Assembly (NCBI GenBank): GCA_003712165.1 | Contig: RHLH01000001.1 | Coordinates: forward strand, 682,001 to 746,000 | Direction of reading: 5' to 3' | From: Phycisphaera sp. | GTDB lineage: Bacteria; Planctomycetota; Phycisphaerae; Phycisphaerales; UBA1924 | Length of the DNA: 64,000 bases | Shown: positions 28,899-36,794 of the stretch, in pieces | How the letters are laid out: every line of letters starts with the position of its first letter | How positions within the stretch are numbered: the first letter of the stretch is position 1 | Notes under the pieces: model-generated | Database searches by the model: none | The model's input: only the letters and a program-made list of their open reading frames with translations | What the model was told of the DNA's origin: nothing | Program-made: the position numbers and the translations under genes

Positions 28899-29573
28899 GT
28901 GATCCTGCTCATCGACAACTACGACAGCTTCACCTGGAACCTCGTGCAGAGGCTCGGGGAGCTCGATCCGAGTCTCGATCCCGATCGAGATCTTGCGGTC
29001 GTGCGCAACGACAAGATCACGCCCGAGGAAGCTCAGGCGATGGATGGTGGGGCGGGGCCTTCGCACATCGTCATCTCGCCCGGGCCCTGCACGCCCAAAG
29101 AAGCCGGGGTGTCGAGCGACATCATTGGGCACTTTGCGGGGCGGGTGCCGATCCTCGGTGTGTGTCTCGGGCATCAGTGCATGGGCGACCTGCACGGGAT
29201 GACCGTTGGTCGTCACGACGTCGCGGTGCACGGCAAGACGAGTCTGGTGCACCACAACGGCAAGGGTGTCTTCGCGGGGATCGATTCGCCGACCGAGACG
29301 ATGCGGTACCACTCTCTGGTCGTGACGCCCGAGAGCGTGCCTACTGGTCTCGACGCCGACGGCAACGGGTGGGAGGTCAGCGCCTGGACTGACGAGGATG
29401 ACGGTCAGGGCGGCACACGGAGAGTCGTGATGGGTTTGCGCCGGGTTTGGGCGGAAGCGTCAATGAAGCCGCTGGAAGGCGTTCAGTTCCATCCGGAGAG
29501 CTTCATGACCGAGGCCGGGCCCGCGATGCTGGCAAACTTCATGGCGATGGGAGCGGAAACCCGCGTGGGATGA
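28899..29573 (+). CDS. pabA: Glutamine amidotransferase of anthranilate/aminodeoxychorismate synthase
   Basis: 224 residues from GTG 28899. Class I amidotransferase that releases ammonia from glutamine for TrpE or PabB. It begins MILLIDNYDSFTWNLVQ, keeps the oxyanion strand HIVISPGPCTPKEAG, the nucleophile GVCLGHQ (Cys89), the MRYHSL segment and the His/Glu pair FHPES near the end. The sequence alone does not separate TrpG from PabA, and no partner trpE or pabB is in the window, so one subunit may serve both pathways. A Gln/Gly-rich insert near DEDDGQGGTRR is unusual but lies on the surface. Confidence 0.92.
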   Translation: MILLIDNYDSFTWNLVQRLGELDPSLDPDRDLAVVRNDKITPEEAQAMDGGAGPSHIVISPGPCTPKEAGVSSDIIGHFAGRVPILGVCLGHQCMGDLHGMTVGRHDVAVHGKTSLVHHNGKGVFAGIDSPTETMRYHSLVVTPESVPTGLDADGNGWEVSAWTDEDDGQGGTRRVVMGLRRVWAEASMKPLEGVQFHPESFMTEAGPAMLANFMAMGAETRVG

Positions 29574-29618
29574 TGCCCGGGCTCACGGCTGCTTTGAGTT
29601 GGGCTATCCTCTGTCACC

Positions 29619-30059
29619 ATGCTCGATCCAGCACCCACGACGAAGATTGATCCGACCATCGCCCGAGGCAAGCTTGAGGAGACGCTCGACGCGACCGCCA
29701 CCAAGCCTGGGTTCGCGGTCATCAGCTTCCACAACACCAGCTACAAGACTCATCTCGAGCCCGTGGGTGAGATCACGACCAAGCCTGGTAAAACGATCCG
29801 GGGCGTTATCCGTGCCCGCGCCAAGCGCATCGATGTGTGCCAGTCGGGCGGCAGGTACATCGACCCGGTGTTCGGCAGGCCCCGCCGGGTCCAGGGCTCG
29901 GTGCTGGCGATCAAGGACGGCTGCGTGGTCATTGGGGCGGGCATGCCCGTGCATTGCGAGCCTACGGCGCCGGGTCAGAACGCCGAGGACTTCGAGGTTG
30001 GCCAGTTCGTGAGCTTCAGCGTTGAGCGTGGCGCAACGTTCGAAGAGATCGCGGACTGA
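29619..30059 (+). CDS. Hypothetical protein, beta-rich, unknown
   Basis: 146 residues from ATG 29619, without signal or membrane segments. The chain is rich in short beta-type stretches (FAVISFHNTSYKTHLEPVG, VQGSVLAIKDGCVVIGAG) and ends acidic, which could form an OB-like or barrel fold; that is only an impression. Codon use and GC match the neighbours and the frame is well populated, so it is likely a real gene. It lies 45 bp after pabA and 35 bp before the metalloprotease on the same strand. I do not recognise it. Confidence 0.65.
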   Translation: MLDPAPTTKIDPTIARGKLEETLDATATKPGFAVISFHNTSYKTHLEPVGEITTKPGKTIRGVIRARAKRIDVCQSGGRYIDPVFGRPRRVQGSVLAIKDGCVVIGAGMPVHCEPTAPGQNAEDFEVGQFVSFSVERGATFEEIAD

Positions 30060-30094
30060 GCGGGCGCTATTCCCGACGCGAAAGTGAGAATGAG

Positions 30095-30907
30095 ATGATG
30101 AAGTTCCGACACGCCGCAGCTGCAGCGGGAGGGTTACTCGTGTGCGCTTCGCCTGCGATGGGTCAGGAAGAAAGCGAGATTTACTCTGCCGATGGGTCGG
30201 TCGGGATCGCGCTGGGGGCTATACCCGATGATCCAAAGCTAGACGAAGCGCCTGATAAGTATCTCGCGGTCTTTGAGATCGATGGGGATGCGATCATCGG
30301 CAAGTCGATTCGCGATCCGGAAGCCGGTGAGCTTGGGATCCAGTGCTGGAACCGGGTTGTGGCGCTGATTCCCAGGAAGTACCGCGAGGGTGTTGTTCAG
30401 TTCAACATCGAGGCGGGTCGGCGCTGGGCAGGTCGCTTCGGGGGCGACGGGAAGAACGACGTGGGGCGCAAGGGGTACAAGTTTTCGATCGCCAAGTACG
30501 CCGCGGCTGAGGAGGAGAACCTGTCCGATGCAACGCGCCCGGTGACCGCGCGGCGCGGCACGCTCGACTGGACCATCGTGCATGAGATAGGGCACTATAT
30601 TTGCCTGAAGACCGACACGATCGAGCGCTTCTCTCGTCAGTTCGACGCCAAGCCCAACATGCCTGTCCGCCGCGAGGCGCCCGACGACTACCCGGAAGAC
30701 GGCTCACCCGTGACCGAAGGCGGGTTCGTGACCAGCTATGCCGAGCGCACTCCGGGCGACGAGGAGGTCGTCGAGACATTCACGACGTTTATGACTGTCG
30801 ATGAGCTGCCAGCCAACGGCTCGTGGGCAGGCCGAAAGATCAGGTTCATCGGAACGGTTGAGGGGATGGCGGAGCTTCGGGAGCACGTGCAGGCCGTGGG
30901 GGATTGA
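30095..30907 (+). CDS. Secreted zinc metalloprotease-like protein (HEIGH)
   Basis: 270 residues. A signal peptide (MMKFRHAAAAAGGLLVCASP, cleavage near MGQ) is followed by a domain with the zinc motif VHEIGHYI (His163, Glu164, His167). A third ligand is plausible at Glu227 in EEVVETFTTFM, as in gluzincins. That arrangement supports a catalytic extracellular or periplasmic peptidase, although the family is not recognised and the domain is short. A Cys at 84 is unpaired. It follows the unknown gene closely and precedes the UPF0145 cluster by 90 bp. Confidence 0.7.
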   Translation: MMKFRHAAAAAGGLLVCASPAMGQEESEIYSADGSVGIALGAIPDDPKLDEAPDKYLAVFEIDGDAIIGKSIRDPEAGELGIQCWNRVVALIPRKYREGVVQFNIEAGRRWAGRFGGDGKNDVGRKGYKFSIAKYAAAEEENLSDATRPVTARRGTLDWTIVHEIGHYICLKTDTIERFSRQFDAKPNMPVRREAPDDYPEDGSPVTEGGFVTSYAERTPGDEEVVETFTTFMTVDELPANGSWAGRKIRFIGTVEGMAELREHVQAVGD

Positions 30908-30997
30908 CGCACGGGCGTTCATTCTTGATTCGTGATTCGAGACTCCATCGGCGGCGCTTAGGCGTTATGCTCGCGGCTCATTCTGGAGTTTGTGGAC

Positions 30998-31321
30998 ATG
31001 GTCATTGTCAATACTGAAACTGTGCCGAGCCGGAACATCACGAAGATGCTGGGCATCGTCCAGGGCAACACGATCCGCGCCAAGCATGTTGGCCGAGACA
31101 TCGGCGCGAGCCTCAAAAACATTGTGGGCGGCGAGCTCAAGGGCTACACGGAGCTGCTGACGGAATCGCGGAGGCAGGCCATCGAGCGCATGATCGCGCA
31201 GGCGAATGAGCTCGGCGCGGACGCGATCGTGAACGTGCGGTTCAGCACGAGCGCTGTCACGGGCGGCGCGGCGGAGATGTTCGCTTACGGCACGGCCGTC
31301 AAGCTCGACGGTGGGGCGTGA
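30998..31321 (+). CDS. UPF0145/YbjQ-family protein
   Basis: 107 residues from ATG 30998 (GGAG nine bases upstream; an in-frame GTG at 30992 is too close to it). The family opening IVNTETVPSRNITKMLGIVQGNTI and the conserved helix KGYTELLTESRRQAIERM, then ELGADAIVNVRFSTS are all present, shown here in part. YbjQ-type proteins form small oligomeric rings, and heavy-metal binding has been proposed for the family; the function is not established. It is the first gene of a tight trio with a membrane-anchored paralogue and a PrsW-like gene. Confidence 0.93.
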   Translation: MVIVNTETVPSRNITKMLGIVQGNTIRAKHVGRDIGASLKNIVGGELKGYTELLTESRRQAIERMIAQANELGADAIVNVRFSTSAVTGGAAEMFAYGTAVKLDGGA

Positions 31322-31324
31322 GCC

Positions 31325-31804
31325 ATGGCTGAACTGATCGCCGTTCTCCTGCAGTGCGGTCTTCCGCTGCTGATCATTGTTGCCGCCTTCTTTGTTGGCG
31401 CGTTCACCGAACGCAGGCACCTTGCGCGCCTGCGCGCGTCGGAGGATGAGCTGATGTCCATGCTCCGCTCGAACCTGAAGTCGCCTCCCGGGCTGGCTGA
31501 GTCGGGCGGGGGCGAGCTTGTGATCGCCGAGTGTGTGATCGCGACGGACTACTTCAAGAACTTCATCTCGAGCCTGGTCAAGCTCACGGGCGGGGAGATG
31601 CGTGCGTACCGCTCGCTGATGGAGCGTGCTAGGCGCGAGGCGCTTGTCCGGCTGCTGCGCGAGGCGAGGGAGAGGGGCTACACGGGCGTGTGCAACGTGA
31701 GGCTCATCCCCGCGGACGTGGGCGGCTCCGCGGTTGATCGCAAGGGCATGGTCATGTCCGCAGTGCTCGCCAGCGGGACCGCGTACCACGCACCGGGCAG
31801 GTAG
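31325..31804 (+). CDS. Membrane-anchored UPF0145-like protein
   Basis: 159 residues, beginning three bases after the previous stop. An N-terminal hydrophobic segment (VLLQCGLPLLIIVAAFFVGAF, about 6-26) precedes a short helical linker and a diverged YbjQ-type domain: the matching parts are VIATDYFKNFISSLVKLTGG, MRAYRSLMERARREALVRL and YTGVCNVRLIPADVG. It looks like a tandem duplicate of the preceding gene that gained an anchor. It may recruit the soluble partner to the membrane. Confidence 0.82.
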   Translation: MAELIAVLLQCGLPLLIIVAAFFVGAFTERRHLARLRASEDELMSMLRSNLKSPPGLAESGGGELVIAECVIATDYFKNFISSLVKLTGGEMRAYRSLMERARREALVRLLREARERGYTGVCNVRLIPADVGGSAVDRKGMVMSAVLASGTAYHAPGR

Positions 31805-31805
31805 C

Positions 31806-32591
31806 GTGTTCGGCAAGAAGTATTCATCGCGCAACCAGTCCCTCGCGGGCGAGCCTCATCTGCTGAACGCAGCGGAGGCCCGGGTCGATCCGTCTGAGCT
31901 GAAAGCCGCGCGCATGATCGTGGGCACCGAGGACGATTCGTTCGCGGAGGAAGCCGAGCGGAGCGTCCACGACGAACCCGCGCACACGGCGAGCCCCGAC
32001 CAGGTCGTTCCCGAGAACGCGCTGACGTACGCGAGGTGGTTCGAGCGGATGCGCGAAGAAACAGGCGCGATCGAGCGCGTTGTGCTCGCATTTCTGATCG
32101 TGCTCACCGCGGGCCCCCTGGCGGTGCTGGGCACGTTCATGGGGTCGATGTACGGTCCGACGATCGGGTACGTGTCCTTCGTCGCGATCGCGGTGATCGG
32201 GCCGACCATCGAGGAGGTCATGAAGTCGGCCTTGATCGGGTTCGCGGTCGAGAAGAAGCCCTTCGTGCTGATCTCACGCGCGCACATCGTCGCGATGGGC
32301 GCCCTAAGCGGCGTCGCGTTCGCGGTGATCGAGAACGTGCTCTATCTCAAGGTCTATTTCCCCGATTCCGAGCCCGGGCTCGTTGCTTGGCGCTGGACCG
32401 TGTGCGTCGCGCTGCACGCCTTCTGCTCCGCGCTGGCCTGCTACGGCCTCGCCAAGGTCTGGCACGACGGGGTCACCCATGGCAAGAAGCCCTCGCTCGA
32501 CCGGGCGTACCCGTACCTCATCGGGGCGATTCTCATTCACGGGGTGTACAACGGGTGTGTTGTTTTGTTTGAGGCGGCGAGGTTGGTTTAG
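31806..32591 (+). CDS. PrsW-family intramembrane protease-like protein
   Basis: 261 residues from GTG 31806, one base after the previous stop, with AGG nearby; an ATG at 31734 would run deep into the preceding gene. The N-terminal 80 residues are hydrophilic and acidic. The membrane part (about 90-255) shows the PrsW motifs TIEEVMKSALIG (EExxK), FAVIENVLY (FxxxE), HAFCSALACYGLA and IHGVYN, with about six hydrophobic helices. PrsW members are membrane glutamic-type proteases; in Bacillus PrsW cleaves an anti-sigma factor. A comparable role here is possible but unproven. It likely forms an operon with the two UPF0145 genes. Confidence 0.85.
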   Translation: MFGKKYSSRNQSLAGEPHLLNAAEARVDPSELKAARMIVGTEDDSFAEEAERSVHDEPAHTASPDQVVPENALTYARWFERMREETGAIERVVLAFLIVLTAGPLAVLGTFMGSMYGPTIGYVSFVAIAVIGPTIEEVMKSALIGFAVEKKPFVLISRAHIVAMGALSGVAFAVIENVLYLKVYFPDSEPGLVAWRWTVCVALHAFCSALACYGLAKVWHDGVTHGKKPSLDRAYPYLIGAILIHGVYNGCVVLFEAARLV

Positions 32592-32722
32592 TGACTGGTG
32601 AGCATGTTGTAGGTTAGCTGGACCAATGCGAATATCACGGGCACGCCGTCGCTATAGGAGTACATGCAGTTAATAGTGAGTAACGCAATAAATCTGTGTC
32701 TGTCTCGTCGATTTAAATTTGA

Positions 32723-32728
32723 TATACT
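32723..32728 (+). promoter_or_regulatory. Possible -10 box (TATACT) of the nuclease-like gene
   Basis: TATACT lies in an AT-rich stretch 39 bp before the start codon at 32762. The -35 is poor: TTGACA-like bases are weak near 32700. The surrounding 32592-32761 holds no gene I can support. Confidence 0.35.
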
Positions 32729-32761
32729 CCAGAAGTCTCATTCTACAAGGAGTCAGTGAAT

Positions 32762-33829
32762 ATGGAACTTCTTGAGCGTCTTTCATCTCTGGGGGATCGT
32801 GCGGTTGATCTGGTATCCCGCGTCGATACAGAGGAAGCAACTAAGACCGCGCTTGTCTTGCCGTTCATACAGGCACTCGGATACGACGTATTCAATCCGA
32901 GCGAAGTAACGCCTGAGTTCACTGCTGACGTAGGCATCAAAAGAGGCGAGAAGGTTGATTATGCAATCTGTCTGAATAACGAACCAGTGATCTTGGTTGA
33001 ATGTAAACCTCATGGTTCAAAGCTGGATAACTATGGCTCACAGCTTTATCGCTATTTCAGTGTTACGCCCGCAAGGGTTGCAATACTTACTGATGGAATC
33101 GTGTATCGGTTTTACTCAGACCTAGTTGCGCCGAACAAGCTTGATGATCAGCCATTTCTTACAATGAACATAGTCAGTCTCAAGACTTCCTCAGTCGAGA
33201 AAATATCGAAGCTATCGAAGTCATCATTTGATCTCGAAGGGATGCTGTCTGCGGCTGAGGATCTGACGTATGTTGCAAAGATCAAAGGGAAGTTTGAAAG
33301 CCAGCTAAATGAGCCAGACGACGACTTGATCCGTTACTTCGTAAAGCCGTTTTATGAAGGGCAGCTCAATCAGCGTGTGCTAGATAAATTTAAGCCAATC
33401 GTAAAGTCGTCCTTGCGTGGATACATCACAGAGGCTGTTGACGCCCGGTTGCGGGCTGCTCTTGAGAAGAATCAGGTCGGTGCGGATTCGTTAGGGAATG
33501 CTGAAAGTTTGCAAGAAGATGACGACGACGAAGTTGTTACCACAGAAGAAGAAATGGAAGGACTCTTTGCTGTCAAGGCTATTCTGCGTGACCTAGTCGA
33601 GCCAAGCCGTGTGACTCCTCGAGATGTCAGGTCGTACTTCGGCATTCTTCTCGACAACAACAATCGCAAGCCGATCTGTCGACTTTGGTTTAACGGCAAG
33701 ACAAAGTATCTAGGTGTTTTTGACTCACACAAGGCAGAGACTCGAATTAGAGTAGATGGCCCGAATGACTTGTTCGCACACGCAGACGCCATCAGAGAAT
33801 CGGTGAGTCATTTACTGCCGCAGGGTTAG
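32762..33829 (+). CDS. PD-(D/E)XK nuclease-like protein with HSDR_N domain
   Basis: 355 residues from ATG 32762, with AAGGAG nine bases upstream (an in-frame GTG at 32756 is too close). The N-terminal third is a type I restriction HsdR-like nuclease fold: TALVLPFIQALGYDVFNP, then the catalytic set Asp66 in VDYAI and Glu80/Lys82 in LVECK. No helicase motor is present, so it is a stand-alone form (COG4748-like). The C-terminal part (FAVKAILRDLVE, SYFGILLDNNNRKPICRLWF) is the associated small domain of this family. GC and codon use are clearly lower than in the flanks (Ile ATA/ATC mix, TTA/AGA codons), indicating recent transfer. Its stop overlaps oppB's stop by 4 bp. A defence role is plausible; no methylase or specificity gene is adjacent. 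Confidence 0.85.
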   Translation: MELLERLSSLGDRAVDLVSRVDTEEATKTALVLPFIQALGYDVFNPSEVTPEFTADVGIKRGEKVDYAICLNNEPVILVECKPHGSKLDNYGSQLYRYFSVTPARVAILTDGIVYRFYSDLVAPNKLDDQPFLTMNIVSLKTSSVEKISKLSKSSFDLEGMLSAAEDLTYVAKIKGKFESQLNEPDDDLIRYFVKPFYEGQLNQRVLDKFKPIVKSSLRGYITEAVDARLRAALEKNQVGADSLGNAESLQEDDDDEVVTTEEEMEGLFAVKAILRDLVEPSRVTPRDVRSYFGILLDNNNRKPICRLWFNGKTKYLGVFDSHKAETRIRVDGPNDLFAHADAIRESVSHLLPQG

Positions 33830-34833
33830 CTGATCCTCGGATCAACCCACTTGTACAGCACGTCCACCGCAAGATTGAACAGCACGAGCATCGTCGCGAA
33901 GATGAGGACGACGCCCATGATGAGGAAGAGGTCCTTGTTGAGGACGCCGTTGACGAAGTGCTGGCCGAGGCCCGGGATGGCGAAGACTTTCTCGATGACA
34001 AAGCTGCCGGTCATGGCGTACGCGGTCGCCGGCCCGAGGTAGCTCAGGACCGGGAGGAAGGCGTTTTTGAGGGCGTGCTTGAGGAGGACCTTCATCTCGC
34101 TGAGGCCCTTGGCGCGTGCGGTGCGGATGTAGTCGGCGCTGAGTGCGTCGATCATGCCCATGCGTGTGAGGCGGGCGATGTACGCCGCGAAGGGCAGGCT
34201 GAGCGTGGTGGCCGGGAGGATGATCTTGCCGATGGTGCCCCAGCCGCCCACGGGCAGGATCGGGAAGACGACCGCAAAGAGCATCAGCAGCACCGTGCCC
34301 ACGACGAAGCTTGGCATGCTGATCCCGATCAGCGCGACGATGAGCGTCGACAGGTCCGCGAACGAGTTTGGCTTGACGGCGCCGATGACGCCTGCGCCGA
34401 TCCCGATGATGAGCGCGATCACGATCGCTGTCAGACCGAGCACGACCGAGACGGGCAGGCTCGTGGCGATGATCTCGTTGACGTTCCAGTCGTTGTACTG
34501 GAGCGATGGGCCAAGGTCGAAGACGTAGTCCTGGGGCGGCGCGACGCCCGCGGCCTGGGCAGCCTCGCGTGTGCGCTCGCGCTGGCCGCTGAACGTGTCG
34601 CCCACGTAGTCGATGCCCGTGGCGCTTGAGAGGTACGACCAGTAGAAGGCGGGGAAGCTGTCGAGGTTGTACTGGCGCTTCATCGCCTCGATGACCTCGG
34701 GGCTCGGCTGGCGTCCCTCTGGTTTTTCGAGCGGGTTGCCCGGGATGGCCCAGCTGAGCGTGAGCGTGATGGTGTAGATCACCAGCAGGATCACTGGGAG
34801 CTGGAGCAGTCTTCGAAGGATCATCCCGGTCAT
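33826..34833 (-). CDS. Oligopeptide ABC transporter permease (OppB/DppB type)
   Basis: 335 residues. N-terminal helix RLLQLPVILLVIYTITLTLS, then a periplasmic loop (about 40-125) and five further helices, with the coupling-helix region DYIRTARAKGLSEMKVLLKHALKNAFLP, whose RTARAKGL is the EAA-loop signature. The start overlaps the oppA stop by one base (TGATG), so translation is coupled. The periplasmic loop is longer than in E. coli OppB. No oppC, oppD or oppF follows: the 3' end meets the foreign nuclease gene instead. Confidence 0.93.
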   Translation of the reverse strand: MTGMILRRLLQLPVILLVIYTITLTLSWAIPGNPLEKPEGRQPSPEVIEAMKRQYNLDSFPAFYWSYLSSATGIDYVGDTFSGQRERTREAAQAAGVAPPQDYVFDLGPSLQYNDWNVNEIIATSLPVSVVLGLTAIVIALIIGIGAGVIGAVKPNSFADLSTLIVALIGISMPSFVVGTVLLMLFAVVFPILPVGGWGTIGKIILPATTLSLPFAAYIARLTRMGMIDALSADYIRTARAKGLSEMKVLLKHALKNAFLPVLSYLGPATAYAMTGSFVIEKVFAIPGLGQHFVNGVLNKDLFLIMGVVLIFATMLVLFNLAVDVLYKWVDPRIS

Positions 34834-36758
34834 CAGTTGGCGTCCTTCTTCCAGATCTGCTTCACCTGCTCGCGTCCCTTGCCGTCACCGATGACGTCGA
34901 CGTTGAAGATGTCCTGCTGGAGCCTTGGGTGCAGGCTGATGCCCGTGATCTCGTCGGGGTCGAAGAGGTAGAGGTTCACGTAGTAGAAGAGCGGGACGAG
35001 CGGGAGATCTTCTTCCATGATGAGCCGCTCGGCTTCCTGGAGGATCTTCATGCGTTTTTCGGGGTCGGTCTCGATCTTGGCCTCGTCGAGGAGCCCGTCG
35101 TAGACCTCGCTCGAGTAGGCGCGGTCGTTGTTGCCGTCTCCGGTCCGGTTGAGGTCGAGGAACGTTGTCGGGTCGGCGTAGTCGGCGAACCAGCCGGCGC
35201 GACCGGTCATGAAGTTGTGCCTTTTGAGGTCGTCCTTGTAGACCTTGATTTCTTTCTGCGCGAGGAAGGTGCGGACACCGAGGAACTCTTCCCAGTCTTT
35301 GGCGAGTTGCTGGGCGATGATGCCGTGCCCGCCGTCGGTGTTGAAGAGGAGTTCGATGCGGGGCATCGCGGCGGGGTCGGGGTAGCCGGCTTCTCCGAGC
35401 AGCGCTTTGGCCTCGTCGATGATGGCTTGTTTCTCTACCTCGTTCGTCGCGTCCGAGATGCACTTGAGCCCAGCGGGGGATTCGTACCCTGCGATCGCGC
35501 CGGGCGGGAACATGTTCCTCGCGACGGGGTTGCCGATCCGCATGACATCGTCGCAGATGCGCTGCTTGTCGATGCACATCGCGAACGCGCGCCGGACGCG
35601 GGCGTCGTGGAAGGGGTTCTCGCGGCCGTCGGCGAGTGTCGGCAGGCAGTTGAAGTTGTACCAGTACGTCCCGAACGCGGCCAGGGCGTGGATGTTCTTG
35701 CGCGGGTCGTCGGGCAGGGCCGCGTCTATTGCGAAGGCGTCGAGGCCTTCTGCCTTGAGACGCTCGTACTCCTCCCGGTTCTCGTCGTAGAACGCCCGCT
35801 TGTCGGCGAGCATCTGGATCCGGTAGTCAGCATTCACGTCGCTGATCCACTGGACCGAGCCCGATTCGAACGCGAGCACCTGCGAGTTGGCGTCCTCGAC
35901 GGACGGGATCGCGATGGTGTCGATGTCGAGCGTGTCCTTTGCCCACCACTCGGGGTTGGCTCGGAGGAACAGGCTCCGCTTGAAGCGCCAGTTCTCGAGT
36001 ACGAAGGGGCCGTTACCCACGAGCAGTGGGGGCTTGGTCCAGCCCAGGCGGAGCTTGACCATGCCCGTGTCCGGGTCGATCTGCTCGTACTGGCTGACCA
36101 GCGGCTCGTAGACCGGTGCGAACACGATGAAAGCGCAGAGGTCGAGCCAGTAGGGCGTCGATGCCTCGAGCTTCATCGTGAGTGTGCGGTCATCGAGGGC
36201 TTTGAGTGCGACGTTCTCGTCGAAGTACGCGAGCGCTTCTTCCCAGAGTTGCTGAGACGCGACGAGCTTCTCGTCGGCGGACATGTCTCTCGCGCGGACG
36301 GCGTACTGCCTGGTCTGCTCGCTGCGCCACTCGAAGAACTCTGTCGCGCCCTCGATGTTCTGGAAGAGAGCCGTGTAGTCCGCGGCGGTCTCGGGCAGCA
36401 GCGCCCGACGCCAGGCGTAGACGAACTGCTGAGCGGTCACGGGCTCGCCGTTGGACCACTTGGCGTCCTCGCGGAGGTGGAACGTGTACTCCTTGAAGTC
36501 CTCGCTGACCTCCCAGCGTTCGGCGACGCCGGGTACGATCTCGTAGTCGCGCGTCATGACATCGAGCCGGACGAGCGGCTCGAAGAGGAGCCTCGCGACG
36601 CGGAGGTCCTGCATCCAGCTCATCCGCTGCGGGTCGAGCGTGGTGACATCGCCCCGGTTGATGAACGTGAAGTCGGCGGGCGGGTCTGGTTTGTCAGACG
36701 CGATCACCGCGAAGATTGCGGCGAACAGAATCACGAAGGGCGCGATCAGCTTCAGCAT
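34833..36758 (-). CDS. Peptide ABC transporter substrate-binding protein (OppA-like)
   Basis: 641 residues. An N-terminal hydrophobic segment (about 4-20) without a lipobox Cys acts as signal or anchor. Family 5 solute-binding features follow: DVTTLDPQRMSW, FEPLVRLD, WSNGEPVTAQQFVYAWRRALLPETAADY, and late GAIAGYESPAG and VPLFYYVNLYLF. It should capture peptides in the periplasm and deliver them to OppB/C. A long helical insertion (about 135-180) and an insert near NADYRIQMLADKRAFYDENR make it larger than the usual 540 residues. Operon with oppB. Confidence 0.92.
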   Translation of the reverse strand: MLKLIAPFVILFAAIFAVIASDKPDPPADFTFINRGDVTTLDPQRMSWMQDLRVARLLFEPLVRLDVMTRDYEIVPGVAERWEVSEDFKEYTFHLREDAKWSNGEPVTAQQFVYAWRRALLPETAADYTALFQNIEGATEFFEWRSEQTRQYAVRARDMSADEKLVASQQLWEEALAYFDENVALKALDDRTLTMKLEASTPYWLDLCAFIVFAPVYEPLVSQYEQIDPDTGMVKLRLGWTKPPLLVGNGPFVLENWRFKRSLFLRANPEWWAKDTLDIDTIAIPSVEDANSQVLAFESGSVQWISDVNADYRIQMLADKRAFYDENREEYERLKAEGLDAFAIDAALPDDPRKNIHALAAFGTYWYNFNCLPTLADGRENPFHDARVRRAFAMCIDKQRICDDVMRIGNPVARNMFPPGAIAGYESPAGLKCISDATNEVEKQAIIDEAKALLGEAGYPDPAAMPRIELLFNTDGGHGIIAQQLAKDWEEFLGVRTFLAQKEIKVYKDDLKRHNFMTGRAGWFADYADPTTFLDLNRTGDGNNDRAYSSEVYDGLLDEAKIETDPEKRMKILQEAERLIMEEDLPLVPLFYYVNLYLFDPDEITGISLHPRLQQDIFNVDVIGDGKGREQVKQIWKKDAN

Positions 36759-36794
36759 GGATACAGGATACCGCCGCGTGGGGGCGGCGCGTCA

